From Clostridia bacterium (GTDB lineage Bacteria > Bacillota > Clostridia > TANB77 > CAG-465), in the NCBI GenBank assembly GCA_017478805.1, contig JAFVCY010000094.1, positions 1 to 43,370 of the forward strand: a stretch of 43,370 bases of DNA. The letters run 5' to 3'. A program made the translations under genes and the position numbers. A model generated the notes under the pieces. That model was not told the DNA's origin. It searched no databases and saw only the letters and a program-made list of their open reading frames with translations. This document shows, one piece after another, positions 8,560 through 19,326 of the stretch; the stretch's first letter is position 1; each line of letters starts with the position of its first letter.

Positions 8560-10365
8560 TTATTCATCAAGTTTAAGCACAGTCATAAATGCGTCTTGTG
8601 GAAGGCTTACAGAGCCTACCTGCCTCATCCTCTTTTTACCTTCTTTTTGCTTTTCAAGAAGTTTCTTTTTACGAGATATATCTCCACCATAACATTTAGC
8701 AAGTACATCTTTCCTTAAAGCTTTTACTGTTTCCCTTGCAATAACTTTTCCGCCTATAGCCGCCTGAATTGGAATCTCAAAAAGCTGTCTTGGAATTATT
8801 TCTTTTAATTTTTCAGCTATCTTTCTTCCTCTTGTTTCTGCCTTTGATGCGTGAACTATAAATGAAAGAGCATCTACTACTTCCCCATTTAATAGGATAT
8901 CTAATTTAGTAAGCTTTGACCTTTCATATTTTGCTATTTCATAGTCAAATGATGCATAGCCTCTAGAACGTGATTTAAGGCTATTGAAAAAATCATATAT
9001 AATTTCATTAAGTGGCAAGTAATATTCAAGATTTACCCTGTTCTCATCAATATACTTCATGTTTATGTACTCGCCTCTTCTTTCTTGTACTAACTCCATT
9101 ATATTTCCAACATATTCTTTTGGAACAATTATATCAGTTTTTGCAATAGGCTCTTCCATGAAAGCTATTTCTTGAGCACTTGGAAGTTCAGATGGATTAT
9201 ATAGTTCTAAAACCTCACCACTTGTCTTATGCACTTTATATATAACAGAAGGAGCAGTTGTAATAAGATTTAAATTATATTCTCTCTCTAGCCTTTCTTC
9301 TATTATTTCCATATGTAAAAGCCCTAAAAAACCGCATCTAAATCCATGCCCAAGAGCAGCTGATGATTCAAGCTCGTAATTTAGCGCTGCATCATTTAAT
9401 TTTAATTTTTCGAGTGCTTCTTTTAACTGTTCATAATCTGAGCCATCAGCTGGGTAAATTCCGCAGTATACCATTGACTGCACCTCTTTATACCCTTTAA
9501 GTGGAATTTCACAAGGTCTATCTTTTAAAGTAATAGTATCCCCAACATGTACATCAGATATTTTCTTTATACTTGCAGCAACATACCCAACCTCTCCAGC
9601 TCTTAAAATATCTGTTTCTTCATACTCTCCGGGTTTAAAATACCCCACTTCAGTTACTTCAAACTGAGCATTATTTGACATTGTAATTATAGTATCGCCT
9701 TTTTTTAGTGTGCCATCAAACATCCTTATATATGCAACCGCCCCTTTGTAATTGTCATACACAGAGTCAAATATAAGGGCAGAGGTAGGACTTTTTTCAT
9801 CTCCCTTTGGTGCAGGCACTTTCTTTACAATCTCCTCTAAAACAGACTCCATATTAAGACCTGTTTTTGCTGAAACCTCTGGAGCGTCACTTGCCTCTAT
9901 TCCAATTACATCCTCTATTTCTTTTTTTACCTCCTCAGGTCTTGCTTGAGGTAAATCAATTTTATTTATAACAGGAAGTATCTCTAAATCATTATCTAAA
10001 GCTAAGTACACATTAGCTAATGTCTGAGCTTCAACTCCTTGAGCGCTATCTACAACTAAAATTGCACCTTCACATGCCTTTAGACTTCTAGATACTTCAT
10101 AATTAAAATCAACATGCCCTGGAGTATCTATTAAATTTAAAATATACTCCTTTCCATCTTTTGCTATGTATTTCATCCTTACTGCTTGAGACTTTATTGT
10201 TATACCTCTTTCACGCTCTATATCCATATTATCTAAAAGCTGCTCTTTTAAATCCCTTTTTTCTATAGTACCAGTCATTTCAAGAAGTCTATCTGATAAA
10301 GTAGACTTTCCATGATCAATATGCGCTATTATACTAAAATTCCTTATATTTTCTATTTTATACAT
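8560..10365 (-). CDS. lepA: Elongation factor 4, ribosome back-translocating GTPase LepA
   Basis: 601 residues, full length. The G domain shows AHIDHGKST (P-loop), RGITIKSQ (switch I), DTPGHVDF and NKIDLPQA (guanine specificity). Downstream come the EF4-specific parts: [30 protein letters not shown] and the C-terminal [17 protein letters not shown] with [14 protein letters not shown]. LepA acts on the ribosome during initiation or stalled translocation. All CGG triplets in this gene fall between codons; none is in frame. Confidence 0.97.
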   Translation of the reverse strand: MYKIENIRNFSIIAHIDHGKSTLSDRLLEMTGTIEKRDLKEQLLDNMDIERERGITIKSQAVRMKYIAKDGKEYILNLIDTPGHVDFNYEVSRSLKACEGAILVVDSAQGVEAQTLANVYLALDNDLEILPVINKIDLPQARPEEVKKEIEDVIGIEASDAPEVSAKTGLNMESVLEEIVKKVPAPKGDEKSPTSALIFDSVYDNYKGAVAYIRMFDGTLKKGDTIITMSNNAQFEVTEVGYFKPGEYEETDILRAGEVGYVAASIKKISDVHVGDTITLKDRPCEIPLKGYKEVQSMVYCGIYPADGSDYEQLKEALEKLKLNDAALNYELESSAALGHGFRCGFLGLLHMEIIEERLEREYNLNLITTAPSVIYKVHKTSGEVLELYNPSELPSAQEIAFMEEPIAKTDIIVPKEYVGNIMELVQERRGEYINMKYIDENRVNLEYYLPLNEIIYDFFNSLKSRSRGYASFDYEIAKYERSKLTKLDILLNGEVVDALSFIVHASKAETRGRKIAEKLKEIIPRQLFEIPIQAAIGGKVIARETVKALRKDVLAKCYGGDISRKKKLLEKQKEGKKRMRQVGSVSLPQDAFMTVLKLDE

Positions 10366-10408
10366 TTTTAGTCCTTTCTAAATATAATTTAGAAGAAAAG
10401 CGTAATTT

Positions 10409-11434
10409 CTACTTTTCTTCTTCATCTATTTCAGCTTTTTCTTTTAATTCATTTGCAATTTTTTCTATTATTTTATTTTCCAAAAGTCTTTTTGCTTGAA
10501 ACAAAGCTTTTTCATAAGTTTCTATATTTGATGACCCATGTACTTTTATAACGCCCTTTTTAACACCTAAAAGCACTGCCCCATCACTTTCTTTGTAATT
10601 AAACTTTTTCATCATCTTTTTTACGCTTCCTTTTACTATTAGCCCCTTAAGTTTATTTACAAAACTTTTAGAAAACTCTTCCTTTAATGCATTTTTTAAA
10701 GTAGAAACAGCACCCTCTAATGCTTTTAGTGCTACATTTCCCATAAGGCCGTCTGCAACTATAACATCTGCCTTAGATTTTAAAATATATCTTGCCTCAA
10801 CATTGCCTACAAATTCTTCTTTATATATTTCCCTTAATCTTTTATTCACTTCTTTAAGCTCTGGCGTACCTTTTTCTTCTTCTGCACCAATATTTAATAG
10901 TCCTATTTTTGGCTCATCTATAGATAGCATATATTTTGCATAAATTTTTCCAAGTGCTGCGTACTGAATAAGTGATATTTCTTTTGCCTGTGGATTTGCA
11001 CCAGAGTCTAAAAATACAACTGAAGTGCCATCTACTTTTGGAAGAAGTGTAATAAGTGCTGGTCTATGCACTTTAGGTATTCTACCTACTTTTAAAAGAG
11101 CTCCTGCCATTAACGCTCCAGTATTTGATGCTGAAATAAACACGACATCTTCATTATTTTTTAAATAGTCAAATGCTTTAACTAAGTTTGACTCTTTCTT
11201 ATGCTTTATCGCTAAGGCTGGCTCATCATTATTTGTAATATATTCAGTGCACTCTATAATTTCAAATTTATCTAAATATTCTTCTTTCTTTAACTTTTTT
11301 AATTCTAAAACAATATCTTCTTTTTTCCCAACTAAACATATACTGCAGCCTATTTTATCAATTATATTTACTGCTGCATTTATTGGAACAGAAAGTCCTT
11401 TATCTGCCCCAGCTATATCTAATAATATCTTCAT
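10409..11434 (-). CDS. plsX: Phosphate acyltransferase PlsX
   Basis: 341 residues, the family's usual size. It makes acyl-phosphate from acyl-ACP for phospholipid synthesis. Motifs: MKILLDIAGADKG at the N-terminus (family usually GGD), VFISASNTGALMAGAL (about 98-113), RPALITLLP, VVFLDSGAN, VIVADGLMGNVALKALEG, and ESDGAVLLGVKKGVIKVHGSS near the C-terminus. The next gene upstream on the same strand is plsY, 13 bases away, which uses the acyl-phosphate product: a two-step lysophosphatidate unit. Confidence 0.95.
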   Translation of the reverse strand: MKILLDIAGADKGLSVPINAAVNIIDKIGCSICLVGKKEDIVLELKKLKKEEYLDKFEIIECTEYITNNDEPALAIKHKKESNLVKAFDYLKNNEDVVFISASNTGALMAGALLKVGRIPKVHRPALITLLPKVDGTSVVFLDSGANPQAKEISLIQYAALGKIYAKYMLSIDEPKIGLLNIGAEEEKGTPELKEVNKRLREIYKEEFVGNVEARYILKSKADVIVADGLMGNVALKALEGAVSTLKNALKEEFSKSFVNKLKGLIVKGSVKKMMKKFNYKESDGAVLLGVKKGVIKVHGSSNIETYEKALFQAKRLLENKIIEKIANELKEKAEIDEEEK

Positions 11435-11447
11435 ACATCACACCTTC

Positions 11448-12044
11448 TTAAAATAACTTTTGTTCTTCTTTATTCATTATTCTTACTATATTTTCTTTAT
11501 GCCTAAATATAACTATTGCAGAAGAAATAAGGACTGGAAGTATATATTCTGGCATCATTACTATCATCATAATGACATAAAGTAAAACTCCTGCAAGTGT
11601 TCCTTTTGAAACCGTTCTTGTAAGTAAAATAATAATTACTCCTACGATTATACATACTACTGCAATTTGTTTATTTATGCAAAGCGCTGAAATAAGGAGC
11701 GTAACTATTCCTTTTCCACCTTTAAAAGAGTAATAAACAGGATAGCAGTGACCTAAAACTGTAGCTATCAAAAATATGGAATTTGCTGATATATCTATCT
11801 GTTCGTTAAATATTTTAGACATAAGAATTATTCCAAGATATGATATAAACGCTTTTGATGCATCTAATATAAATACTAAAGCTCCCCAGCCTTTTCCCAT
11901 TACTCTTAAAGCATTTGTAGTTCCAGCATTTCCAGACCCAACACTTCGTATGTCCTGACCTGTTACCTTTTTACAAAGAATTATTGCTGGATTTAAACTA
12001 CATATTAAATAACACATTATAAATATCAATATATTAAAAAACAT
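11448..12044 (-). CDS. plsY: Glycerol-3-phosphate acyltransferase PlsY
   Basis: 198 residues with five or so membrane segments. Motifs of PlsY are present: VGSGNAGTTNALRVMGKGWG (acyl-phosphate binding) and YYSFKGGKGIVTLL. It transfers acyl groups from acyl-phosphate to glycerol-3-phosphate at the membrane. I chose the ATG at 12044 because AAGGAGAG precedes it; a longer frame starts 21 bases earlier inside the ribosome site. Cotranscribed with plsX. Confidence 0.94.
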   Translation of the reverse strand: MFFNILIFIMCYLICSLNPAIILCKKVTGQDIRSVGSGNAGTTNALRVMGKGWGALVFILDASKAFISYLGIILMSKIFNEQIDISANSIFLIATVLGHCYPVYYSFKGGKGIVTLLISALCINKQIAVVCIIVGVIIILLTRTVSKGTLAGVLLYVIMMIVMMPEYILPVLISSAIVIFRHKENIVRIMNKEEQKLF

Positions 12045-12111
12045 ACTTTCTCTCTCCTTATACAAGCTCTAAAATAGTTTATCACACAAGTGCTAAAAAA
12101 TCAAGCTAGCC

Positions 12112-12140
12112 TTGAAAAAACATATGTCATATGATATACT
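12112..12140 (+). promoter_or_regulatory. Promoter of the ClpE-like gene
   Basis: TTGAAA (12112-12117), 17-base spacer, TATACT (12135-12140). The spacer contains CATATGTCATATG, a double palindrome that could be an operator. No CtsR-type GGTCAAA direct repeats were found. Confidence 0.65.
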
Positions 12141-12176
12141 TAATTTATTAATTTTTGGAAATAGGAGTGATATATA

Positions 12177-14477
12177 TTGTTATGTGTAGATTGTAAAGAA
12201 AATGTTGCTGTGATTTTTGTTAAAAATGCAAGTGGCCAAATTGGGCTATGTGCCGATTGTGCTAAAAAAAGAGGTATTGATCCAATGAAGGCTATGATGG
12301 ACCAGTTTTCAAATAACCCTGCATTTGATATTCAAAATTTAACAGCTCAAATAGATAAATTAATGTCTGAAATGGATCCGGAAGAGCTTGAAAAGCTTTC
12401 TAATGCACCTTTTATGGCTTTTAATTTTGATGACATAGCTAAAATGCAAAAAGAAAATGAAGAAAAGTCAAATAGTGATAGTGATAGTGATAAAAATCAA
12501 AAAGATACTGTGAAGAAGAAAAATAAAAAGACTAAAACGTTAGATACTTTTGGCATTAACCTTACTGAAAAAGCAAGATTAAATGAACTTGATATTGTTA
12601 TTGGTAGAGAGTCTGAACTTGAAAGAATGATTCAAATACTAAATAGAAGGTCTAAAAATAACCCCGCTTTAATTGGCGAACCTGGTGTTGGTAAGACTGC
12701 TCTTGTTAATGCTCTAGCTATTAAAATTGCAAAAGGTGATGTTCCTCAAAAATTACTAGATAAGGAAGTTTATCTCCTTGATATGACTTCTCTTATGGCT
12801 GGTACTCAGTTTAGAGGTCAGTTTGAAGCTAGAGTTAAAGGGATTATTGATGAGTGTAAAGCAAATGGTAATATAATACTTGCAATAGATGAGGTTCATA
12901 ACATCGTAGGTGGACAGGAGCATGATAATTCAATGAACGCTGCAAATATGCTAAAGCCTGCCCTTGCAAGTGGCTCTGTGCAGTTAATTGGTGCAACTAC
13001 TTTAAAGGAATATAGAAAGTATATTGAAAAAGATACAGCCTTAGAAAGACGTTTCCAAACTGTTATTATTGATGAGCCTACACAGGAAAATACTATAGAA
13101 ATACTTAAAGGATTAAGACCATATTATGAAAGTTATCATAAGGTAAAAATTCCAGATGAGGCATTAGAAAAGGCTGTAGAGCTTTCTGTTAAGTATATCC
13201 ATGATAGATTTCTTCCTGATAAAGCAATAGATTTGATGGATGAGGCAGCTTCTAGAGTTAATTTAGATGACAAGGTTTTAGCTGAGATTACTAAGACTTC
13301 TTTTGAGATATCTACTTTAGAAGAGGCTCTAAATAAAATTGAAACGGAATCTCAGACAAGTGATGAAGCAAATGAAGAATCATCAAGTGTAGAAACTTTT
13401 GAAAAAGCAGCTATTTTGAAAGAGAATATCTGTAAACTTAAAACTAAACTTGATGAACTGAATAAAAAAGCTAGAAAAAATATAGTAACTGATGACCATT
13501 TAGCAAAGGTTGTTGAGCTTTGGACTAAAATTCCTGTAAGTAAAATAAAGACTTCTGATAAGGAAAAGCTTCTTAACCTAGAAAAGCATCTAAACTCAAA
13601 AATTATTGGTCAGCCTGAGGCAACTCATGATATTTCTGCTGCTATTATTAGAAGAAGAGCTGGTCTTCAAAATACTATAAAGCCTCCTTCATTTATATTT
13701 GTTGGCCCAACAGGAGTTGGTAAGACTGCTCTAGTTAAGGCTCTAGCTGAAGCTCTTTTTGACAGTAGCGATGCTGTTATAAAGCTTGACATGTCAGAGT
13801 ACTCTGAGTCTCATAGCACTTCTAAATTGATTGGTGCGCCTCCTGGATATGTTGGATATGATGAGGCAGGTCAGCTTACTGAAAAAGTTCGTAGAAATCC
13901 ATATAGCATTATTCTTTTTGATGAAATTGAAAAAGCTCATTCTAGTATATATAATGTTCTTCTTCAAATCTTAGATGAGGGAATTCTTACTGATGCACAG
14001 GGAAAATCTGTTTCATTTAAGCATACAGTAATTATTATGACATCTAATCTTGGTACTAATTTTAAAAATGATAGTTACGGTTTTGGAGATAAAAAAATTG
14101 TAAGTGATTCTATGAAAAAGCACGTTGAAGGAGCAATAAAAGATTTCTTTACTCCAGAGTTCTTAAATAGAGTTGATGAAACAATTATCTTTAACAAGCT
14201 TGATAAAGATAATATTGATAAAATATCTAAACTTATGCTTGATGAATTTATAAAAGATACAAGCAAAAAAGGTTTTGAATTTGAATTTACTAAAAACGTT
14301 ATTGATTACATTTCTGATATTGGTTTTGACTCTAAATTTGGTGCAAGACCTTTAAGAAGAGCTATTCAGAAGAACATTGAAGATGTTCTTGCAGTTTGGC
14401 TTTTTGAAGGCAGAATTAAGCCTCATAAGAAATATACTATTGATTATGTCGATAATGCTTTAAAAGTTGTAGAGTAA
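12177..14477 (+). CDS. Clp ATPase with N-terminal zinc finger, ClpE-like
   Basis: 766 residues. An N-terminal CVDC...LCADC zinc finger (about 3-30), as in ClpE and McsA, replaces the double Clp-N domain of ClpC. Then AAA+ module 1 with Walker [10 protein letters not shown] and ILAIDEVHN, a short coiled middle segment (about 385-445), and AAA+ module 2 with GPTGVGKTA and [11 protein letters not shown]. It probably unfolds proteins for ClpP under stress. The start is TTG 12177, after AGGAGTG; the nearby ATG is out of frame. A Ser/Asp-rich linker lies at about 98-115. No CtsR, McsA or McsB genes are next to it. Confidence 0.9.
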   Translation: MLCVDCKENVAVIFVKNASGQIGLCADCAKKRGIDPMKAMMDQFSNNPAFDIQNLTAQIDKLMSEMDPEELEKLSNAPFMAFNFDDIAKMQKENEEKSNSDSDSDKNQKDTVKKKNKKTKTLDTFGINLTEKARLNELDIVIGRESELERMIQILNRRSKNNPALIGEPGVGKTALVNALAIKIAKGDVPQKLLDKEVYLLDMTSLMAGTQFRGQFEARVKGIIDECKANGNIILAIDEVHNIVGGQEHDNSMNAANMLKPALASGSVQLIGATTLKEYRKYIEKDTALERRFQTVIIDEPTQENTIEILKGLRPYYESYHKVKIPDEALEKAVELSVKYIHDRFLPDKAIDLMDEAASRVNLDDKVLAEITKTSFEISTLEEALNKIETESQTSDEANEESSSVETFEKAAILKENICKLKTKLDELNKKARKNIVTDDHLAKVVELWTKIPVSKIKTSDKEKLLNLEKHLNSKIIGQPEATHDISAAIIRRRAGLQNTIKPPSFIFVGPTGVGKTALVKALAEALFDSSDAVIKLDMSEYSESHSTSKLIGAPPGYVGYDEAGQLTEKVRRNPYSIILFDEIEKAHSSIYNVLLQILDEGILTDAQGKSVSFKHTVIIMTSNLGTNFKNDSYGFGDKKIVSDSMKKHVEGAIKDFFTPEFLNRVDETIIFNKLDKDNIDKISKLMLDEFIKDTSKKGFEFEFTKNVIDYISDIGFDSKFGARPLRRAIQKNIEDVLAVWLFEGRIKPHKKYTIDYVDNALKVVE

Positions 14478-14503
14478 ATATTGACATTTAACTAAAATGA
14501 AAT

Positions 14504-14558
14504 AAACTGTATAAATTAAAGTGAAAAAGTTTTATCACAATAATCTATACAGTTTTTA
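14504..14558 (+). terminator. Terminator of the ClpE-like gene
   Basis: Perfect ten-base stem AAACTGTATA (14504-14513) and TATACAGTTT (14546-14555), an inner GTGA/TCAC stem and a T-run. Confidence 0.7.
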
Positions 14559-14623
14559 TTTATTTGTATTTTTAATTGAAAATTTTTTGATCTTTTAAGT
14601 GGTAATTTTTCGTTAATCTACAT

Positions 14624-15896
14624 CTAAGATCCAAGAGAAACTAGCGGACAAACCCCATAATAACCGACGGTGAAGCTATATTCCAAGTACTCACAGCTAG
14701 AGAGGCCATTCACACTGCACACGCTGTCACCGATTATAACACGACGGAGAAGCCAGCCACCAAAATTTACCACTTGTCATGAACATGCTATTTGCATCAG
14801 TAATTAATGAATGAACTGCTGATTTATAATTAAAATCTGTTATACTTGTACTTACATATGCTGGTGCATATGCATATCCATTTGCTCCTGCAGATGCTGT
14901 ACCATTTGAAGCATATAATGTTGCTCCACTTGCTACCAATTTATAATCCAGTAACTTACTTCCTTTATACTGATTCCATGCATCTATATACATCTCTACA
15001 CTTGGACTACCTATTGCATATTCTGCTATACTACTATCTAAATATGAAGTCCATGCTCCATGATAGCATAAGTATGATGCTACGTTTTCATTTCTTGCAT
15101 CTATAGTTCCATCTACTGCACTCCACTGTGGGTTAATTTTTCGCATATCTGCTAGTACCTCACTTGGATTTGAACTTTTTGTATAATATGTTCCATATGA
15201 GCTATCTGACATAGTTGTTGAACTGTTATAGTCTCTCTTTATATATAATGTTCCTTCTCCATCTCCATATTTTCCTGTTTTATCACAATAGAATATTCTC
15301 CATGTCCCGCCTCCAATTGGGCTATAACTTACTTCTGTTCCTTGAAATACTGATATATTTTCTGGAATTATTATATTCTTTGCTGTCGCTACACTCATTG
15401 TTCCACTTCCACTCCATACTCCTACGCCTATTTTTTTTGCGACAAATGTTATATTATCTACTGTTGCTTTCACTTTTATTACTGCTGAACCTTCTTTTGA
15501 TAATGCATTTATTGTTACTTGAGTATTACTGTTTTTTGTTACCGTTGCCACTGTACTATCACTTGACTCCACTGTTATTTCCAAGCTATTTGGATTTATT
15601 ATTGTTACACTTTGACTTTCTGTATATGTCAATCCTACTGCTGTTTTTGATAATTCTAATGTATCTAATTCATCCAAGTAGCTATCTAATTCATACAAGT
15701 CTACATACATTTCATTCAACTTTTGACTCTTTGTATACAAATCATCTAGTGCTGCCTTTACTGATACTTTTGAGCTATCTGATTTTGTATATTCTACCTC
15801 ACTTGCATTCATTACATAGTCTGCATATACCTTTGCTCCTATACACACTGTTATTACTGCTATTATTAGTAGTATTTTTGTTATATTTTTCTTCAT
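14624..15896 (-). CDS. Surface/secreted protein paralog P2, C-terminus reached by a +1 shift at CGG 14730-14732
   Basis: Same plan as P1: N-terminal hydrophobic anchor, YADYVMNASEVEY, Ig-like region with TVTKNSNTQVTINALSK, GTWRIFY and WWLASPSC. The zero frame ends right after AAT CGG TGA. Skipping the C of CGG (14730-14732) reads Gly and continues for 34 residues to GVCPLVSLGS and a TAG at 14624-14626, matching the YPIVSLGN end of P1. The recoded protein has 423 residues. The last 130 bases are richer in G and C than the rest. Extra acidic YELDSYLDELDTLEL residues follow the anchor region. Function inferred as surface interaction. Confidence 0.8.
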
Positions 15897-16103
15897 ATTC
15901 TCCTTTTCACTCCTTTATATTTCTTTTCAATTTCTTCTTCTTTTTTCTTTTGTAATTTTGTTTCTCTTTTTAATATTTTACTTCCATATTTTAATTTTTA
16001 GATGCTCTGTTATAATCTTATCTGACATACTAACCTCTCCTTCTAGTATTTGTATTTAGCTTTAAATACTACAAATTTAAAGCTTTTTCAAATAACTAAA
16101 ACC
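15897..16103 (-). promoter_or_regulatory. 5' leader of P2 with hairpin and 16-codon ORF
   Basis: Inverted repeat AGCTTTAAA/TTTAAAGCT (16058-16066 and 16076-16084) near the predicted transcript start, then AAGGAGAGG and a small ORF at 15978-16028 (MSDKIITEHLKIKIWK), then about 80 AT-rich bases before P2. Order and spacing match the P1 and P3 leaders. Confidence 0.5.
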
Positions 16104-16130
16104 ATTTTACACTAAAAAAAAAAGTTTCAA
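16104..16130 (-). promoter_or_regulatory. P2 promoter with 10-T tract between -35 and -10
   Basis: On the minus strand TTGAAA (16130-16125), C, 10 T (16123-16114), AGTG, TAAAAT (16109-16104); spacer 15, two short of optimum. Upstream block TTATGTCAC is shared with P3. Confidence 0.6.
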
Positions 16131-16209
16131 GTGACATAAATTATTTTTTATTGTTTTTTATAAAATGTAATATTACTGTAATATTTATTCTAATTTATTA
16201 ATTGTAAAA

Positions 16210-16245
16210 TATAAAAAAGAGACACATTAAATGCCTCTTTAACTA
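16210..16245 (-). terminator. argS terminator
   Basis: Stem AAAGAGGCATT/AATGTGTCTCTTT on the minus strand followed by a T-run. Confidence 0.7.
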
Positions 16246-16254
16246 AATATTTCC

Positions 16255-17979
16255 TTACATCTTTTCAGGAGTCTCTATTCCTAAAATATTTAATCCCTTT
16301 TTAATTACTACGCCTGCTCCATATACAAGTTTTAATCTTGCTATTTTCTCATTTTCATCTTCTGATAAAACAGTATTTGAGTTATAAAATGTAGAAAAAG
16401 CACTTGCTACATCTATTATATATCTAGTAAGTATTGATGGCTCATAATTTTCTGCAGCCTCTTTTATAACATTTGGAAGTTTTCCAAGAAGCTTTATAAC
16501 CTCAGTTTCTACATCGTTATACTCATAGCTTGAATCTTTAATATTATTTTTATCAAAACTTGCCTTTTTAAGTATTGAAGAAATTCTTGCATACATATAC
16601 TGAACATAAGGCCCTGTTTCTCCATCAAACCTTAATACCTCATTTAAGTCAAATACCACGTCTTTTATTTTATTATGCTTTAAATCATTAAATACTAAAG
16701 CTCCAATTCCTATTTGTTTAGCAAGCTTTTCTTTATCTTCCACATCCGTATTTTTCTCTTCTAAAATTTTCATTGATTTCTTTATTGCGTCATCAATTAA
16801 ATCTTGAAGATATATTACAGTGCCTTCTCTTGTAGACATCTTACCTGTTTTAAGTCTTACCATTCCATATGGAACATGTACTAAACCTTCTATGTATTTT
16901 TCATCTACCACGTATTTTGCAACCCTAAAAATCTGGTTAAAATGGTGAATCTGCTCATAAGATGTTACATATATACTTTTAACATAATCATAATTTCTAG
17001 CTCTCCAAAGTATAGATGCAAGGTCTCTTAAAGCATATGTTGTAGATTCATTAGATTTAATAATAATGCAAGGAGGTTCATTTTCGCTTAAATTTACTAC
17101 TTTTGCACCTTGACTTTCAGTTAAAACTCCTTTTTCATTCAGCATATCTATTACTTCGTTTGTTCTTTCACTCACGCTAAATTCTGACTCTCCTGTGTAT
17201 ACATCAAACTTACATCCCATTAAATCATATATTCTATAATACTCTTTAAGTGAAGTGTCCCTAAAATACTTCCAAAGATTTAAGCACTCCTCATCTCCCT
17301 CTTCTAGTTTCTTAAAGTTCTCACGTGCTAAATCCATTACTTTTTCATCATCTTTAGCTAGATTATTTGCCCTTGCATACATATCAGAAAGGCTGTGAAG
17401 AGGGTCTTTTTCTAACTCATACTCATCTTTAAACCTTTTATATCCCTCAATAACTAGTCCAAACTGCCTTCCCCAGTCTCCTAAGTAGTTGATGCCTACA
17501 GGGGTATATCCAAGCTCCTTATACAAATTATACAATGCTCTACCAATTATAGTTGTCCTCAAATGTCCTAAATGGAAAGGTTTAGCAATATTTGGAGAAG
17601 AATAGTCAATTAAAACGTTTCTCATGTTTCCAATATTTGTACTTCCATATTCCTGGCCTTTTTCTATTATTTTTCCTAAAATATCATCAGTAATTTTTCC
17701 AGAGCTTACATAAAAATTTATATATGCACCTATAACCTGTATTTTCTCTATTTTATCTTCAGCGCTCAATTCTTCTTTTATTTCTAAAGCAATTACATTT
17801 GGTGATAAATGTAAATCTTTAGCAAATCTAAAGCATGGGAAGGCAATATCTCCATTTGCTTTATCCTTTGGACTTTCAAGCATAGAAAATATTTCCTCAT
17901 AACTTAACTCCAAATTATATTTTTCATTTAATGCCTCTTTTAGCTTTTGCGCCACATATATTTTTATTTCTTCCATCAT
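16255..17979 (-). CDS. argS: Arginyl-tRNA synthetase
   Basis: 574 residues, class I enzyme. The N-terminal Add1 domain precedes the catalytic core with PNIAKPFHLGHLRTT (HIGH motif as HLGH) and RLKTGKMSTREGTV (KMSKS as KMSTR). The C-terminal anticodon-binding helices include YVQYMYARISSIL. It charges tRNA-Arg in the cytoplasm. The ATG overlaps the stop of the RNHCP gene by four bases, so they are coupled. Of interest here because this enzyme supplies all arginyl-tRNAs, including any for CGG; nothing in the sequence looks abnormal. Confidence 0.96.
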   Translation of the reverse strand: MMEEIKIYVAQKLKEALNEKYNLELSYEEIFSMLESPKDKANGDIAFPCFRFAKDLHLSPNVIALEIKEELSAEDKIEKIQVIGAYINFYVSSGKITDDILGKIIEKGQEYGSTNIGNMRNVLIDYSSPNIAKPFHLGHLRTTIIGRALYNLYKELGYTPVGINYLGDWGRQFGLVIEGYKRFKDEYELEKDPLHSLSDMYARANNLAKDDEKVMDLARENFKKLEEGDEECLNLWKYFRDTSLKEYYRIYDLMGCKFDVYTGESEFSVSERTNEVIDMLNEKGVLTESQGAKVVNLSENEPPCIIIKSNESTTYALRDLASILWRARNYDYVKSIYVTSYEQIHHFNQIFRVAKYVVDEKYIEGLVHVPYGMVRLKTGKMSTREGTVIYLQDLIDDAIKKSMKILEEKNTDVEDKEKLAKQIGIGALVFNDLKHNKIKDVVFDLNEVLRFDGETGPYVQYMYARISSILKKASFDKNNIKDSSYEYNDVETEVIKLLGKLPNVIKEAAENYEPSILTRYIIDVASAFSTFYNSNTVLSEDENEKIARLKLVYGAGVVIKKGLNILGIETPEKM

Positions 17980-18290
17980 TTTCCCCCATTTTTTGCATAA
18001 TTTGATGCAATATTGTATATTTCTTCCTTACTATCATCTATAGCTACAATGTTTCTGACTTCTTTACCACATTTTTTACACCTATACACAATCTTATCTT
18101 TTGAGCCTTTACTTTCAACGTATATAGGTACTAAAAGCCCCTTGCACTCATTTTTTCTATCACCTGGAGTAATATCTACATGAATAGAGTGTAAACAATA
18201 ATTACAGTGGTCTCTAGATGTGTATTTTAATTTTTCTACTTTCTTTTTGCAGTTTATGCAAACAAACTCTTCATCTTTTTTTACAAACAT
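17976..18290 (-). CDS. RNHCP-domain zinc-ribbon protein
   Basis: 104 residues with CINCKKK, SRDHCNYCLHS and YRCKKCGKE: several CxxC pairs and the RNHCP-type SRDHC core. The family is small, probably zinc-binding, and of unknown function. The gene sits directly upstream of argS and overlaps it by four bases, which is a common neighbourhood hint of a translation-related role, but this is inference. Confidence 0.8.
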   Translation of the reverse strand: MFVKKDEEFVCINCKKKVEKLKYTSRDHCNYCLHSIHVDITPGDRKNECKGLLVPIYVESKGSKDKIVYRCKKCGKEVRNIVAIDDSKEEIYNIASNYAKNGGK

Positions 18291-18339
18291 ATTCTTTCCT
18301 TTTTAAATATATAAATTATACCACTTAAGTCAAGCTATT

Positions 18340-19299
18340 TTATCCATTTAAAGTTAGTATAAAGGTAGCAAAATAATATACAAGAAATACTATTCCTTCT
18401 TTTCTACCAATTTTTTTCTTATGAATAGTAAAGTAATACATCATAGCAGTAGCAAGACCTAAAAGAACTAATTGCTCTATCTCAAACTTTCCAATAGCTA
18501 CTTTTCCTACTATTCCTGAAATTCCTAGTATGAGTAATATATTTATTATATTACTTCCTACTACGTTCCCTATTATTATATCAAAATGTTTCTTTTTAAG
18601 TGCAGCAATTGTTGTAACTAATTCTGGAAGAGCTGTTCCTATTGCAACTATAGTTGCACCAATTATTCCTTCATTTACATTTAGTCTTGTAGCAATACTT
18701 TCTGCCGTATTTACCACTAAGTTTCCACCAAAGAATAGTCCTAGGCATCCAAAACCTACAAACAATAATATTACAATCCAGTCTTTCTTCATTATTTTAA
18801 GCCCTATTTCATATATCCACGCTTCACCTTCATCTGACTGTTCAAGCTCTTTATCCTTTTTAGACATGACAAATAGGCTTACTAGGTAAATACTTAACAT
18901 TAAAAGGAATATTACGCCATCTACTTTTCCAATTCCCATACCTATTACTGATAGAATTATGAATATTCCAGTAACTACTGTCATTTTCTCTATTTCCATC
19001 TTCATATTTTTATGTATTGTTACATTAGAAGCAAGAAGAGCTATACCAAAGACCAAGCATATATTTATAATATTACTTCCTGCTATGTTTGAAAATGCAA
19101 TAGAGCTACCCGAAATTGATGCCATTACTGATACAACAGTCTCAGGAACAGAAGTTCCAAGTGCTACTATTGTAAGTGAAACTATTAATTTAGAAATATG
19201 CATTTTTTCAGCAAGCTTTACAACTGCCTCAATTAGCATATTTGATGCTATTACTAAAACAGCTAGCCCAATCATTATTAATATTATATCTAAAACCAT
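18340..19299 (-). CDS. Calcium/sodium antiporter, CaCA family (YrbG type)
   Basis: 319 residues with about ten membrane segments. The two alpha repeats are clear: ALGTSVPETVVSVMAS...GSNIINICLVFG and AIGTALPELVTTIAAL...GSNIINILLILG, each with the GTxxPE motif that binds the cation. A short charged loop (about 145-160) separates the halves. It likely extrudes Ca2+ in exchange for Na+ or H+; ion preference cannot be read from sequence. It lies 27 bases after rlmN. Confidence 0.9.
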   Translation of the reverse strand: MVLDIILIMIGLAVLVIASNMLIEAVVKLAEKMHISKLIVSLTIVALGTSVPETVVSVMASISGSSIAFSNIAGSNIINICLVFGIALLASNVTIHKNMKMEIEKMTVVTGIFIILSVIGMGIGKVDGVIFLLMLSIYLVSLFVMSKKDKELEQSDEGEAWIYEIGLKIMKKDWIVILLFVGFGCLGLFFGGNLVVNTAESIATRLNVNEGIIGATIVAIGTALPELVTTIAALKKKHFDIIIGNVVGSNIINILLILGISGIVGKVAIGKFEIEQLVLLGLATAMMYYFTIHKKKIGRKEGIVFLVYYFATFILTLNG

Positions 19300-19326
19300 A
19301 TCACACCTCTTAATTATTATTTTGTC

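Noticed and set aside
12112-12176. CtsR control of the ClpE-like gene
   Set aside because: The heptad direct repeat GGTCAAA is absent; only a CATATG double palindrome is present.
15215-15955. Long Leu-rich plus-strand frame opposite P2
   Set aside because: It is the reverse shadow of a coding region with biased codons; Leu/His-rich, no start signal, not a protein-like composition.
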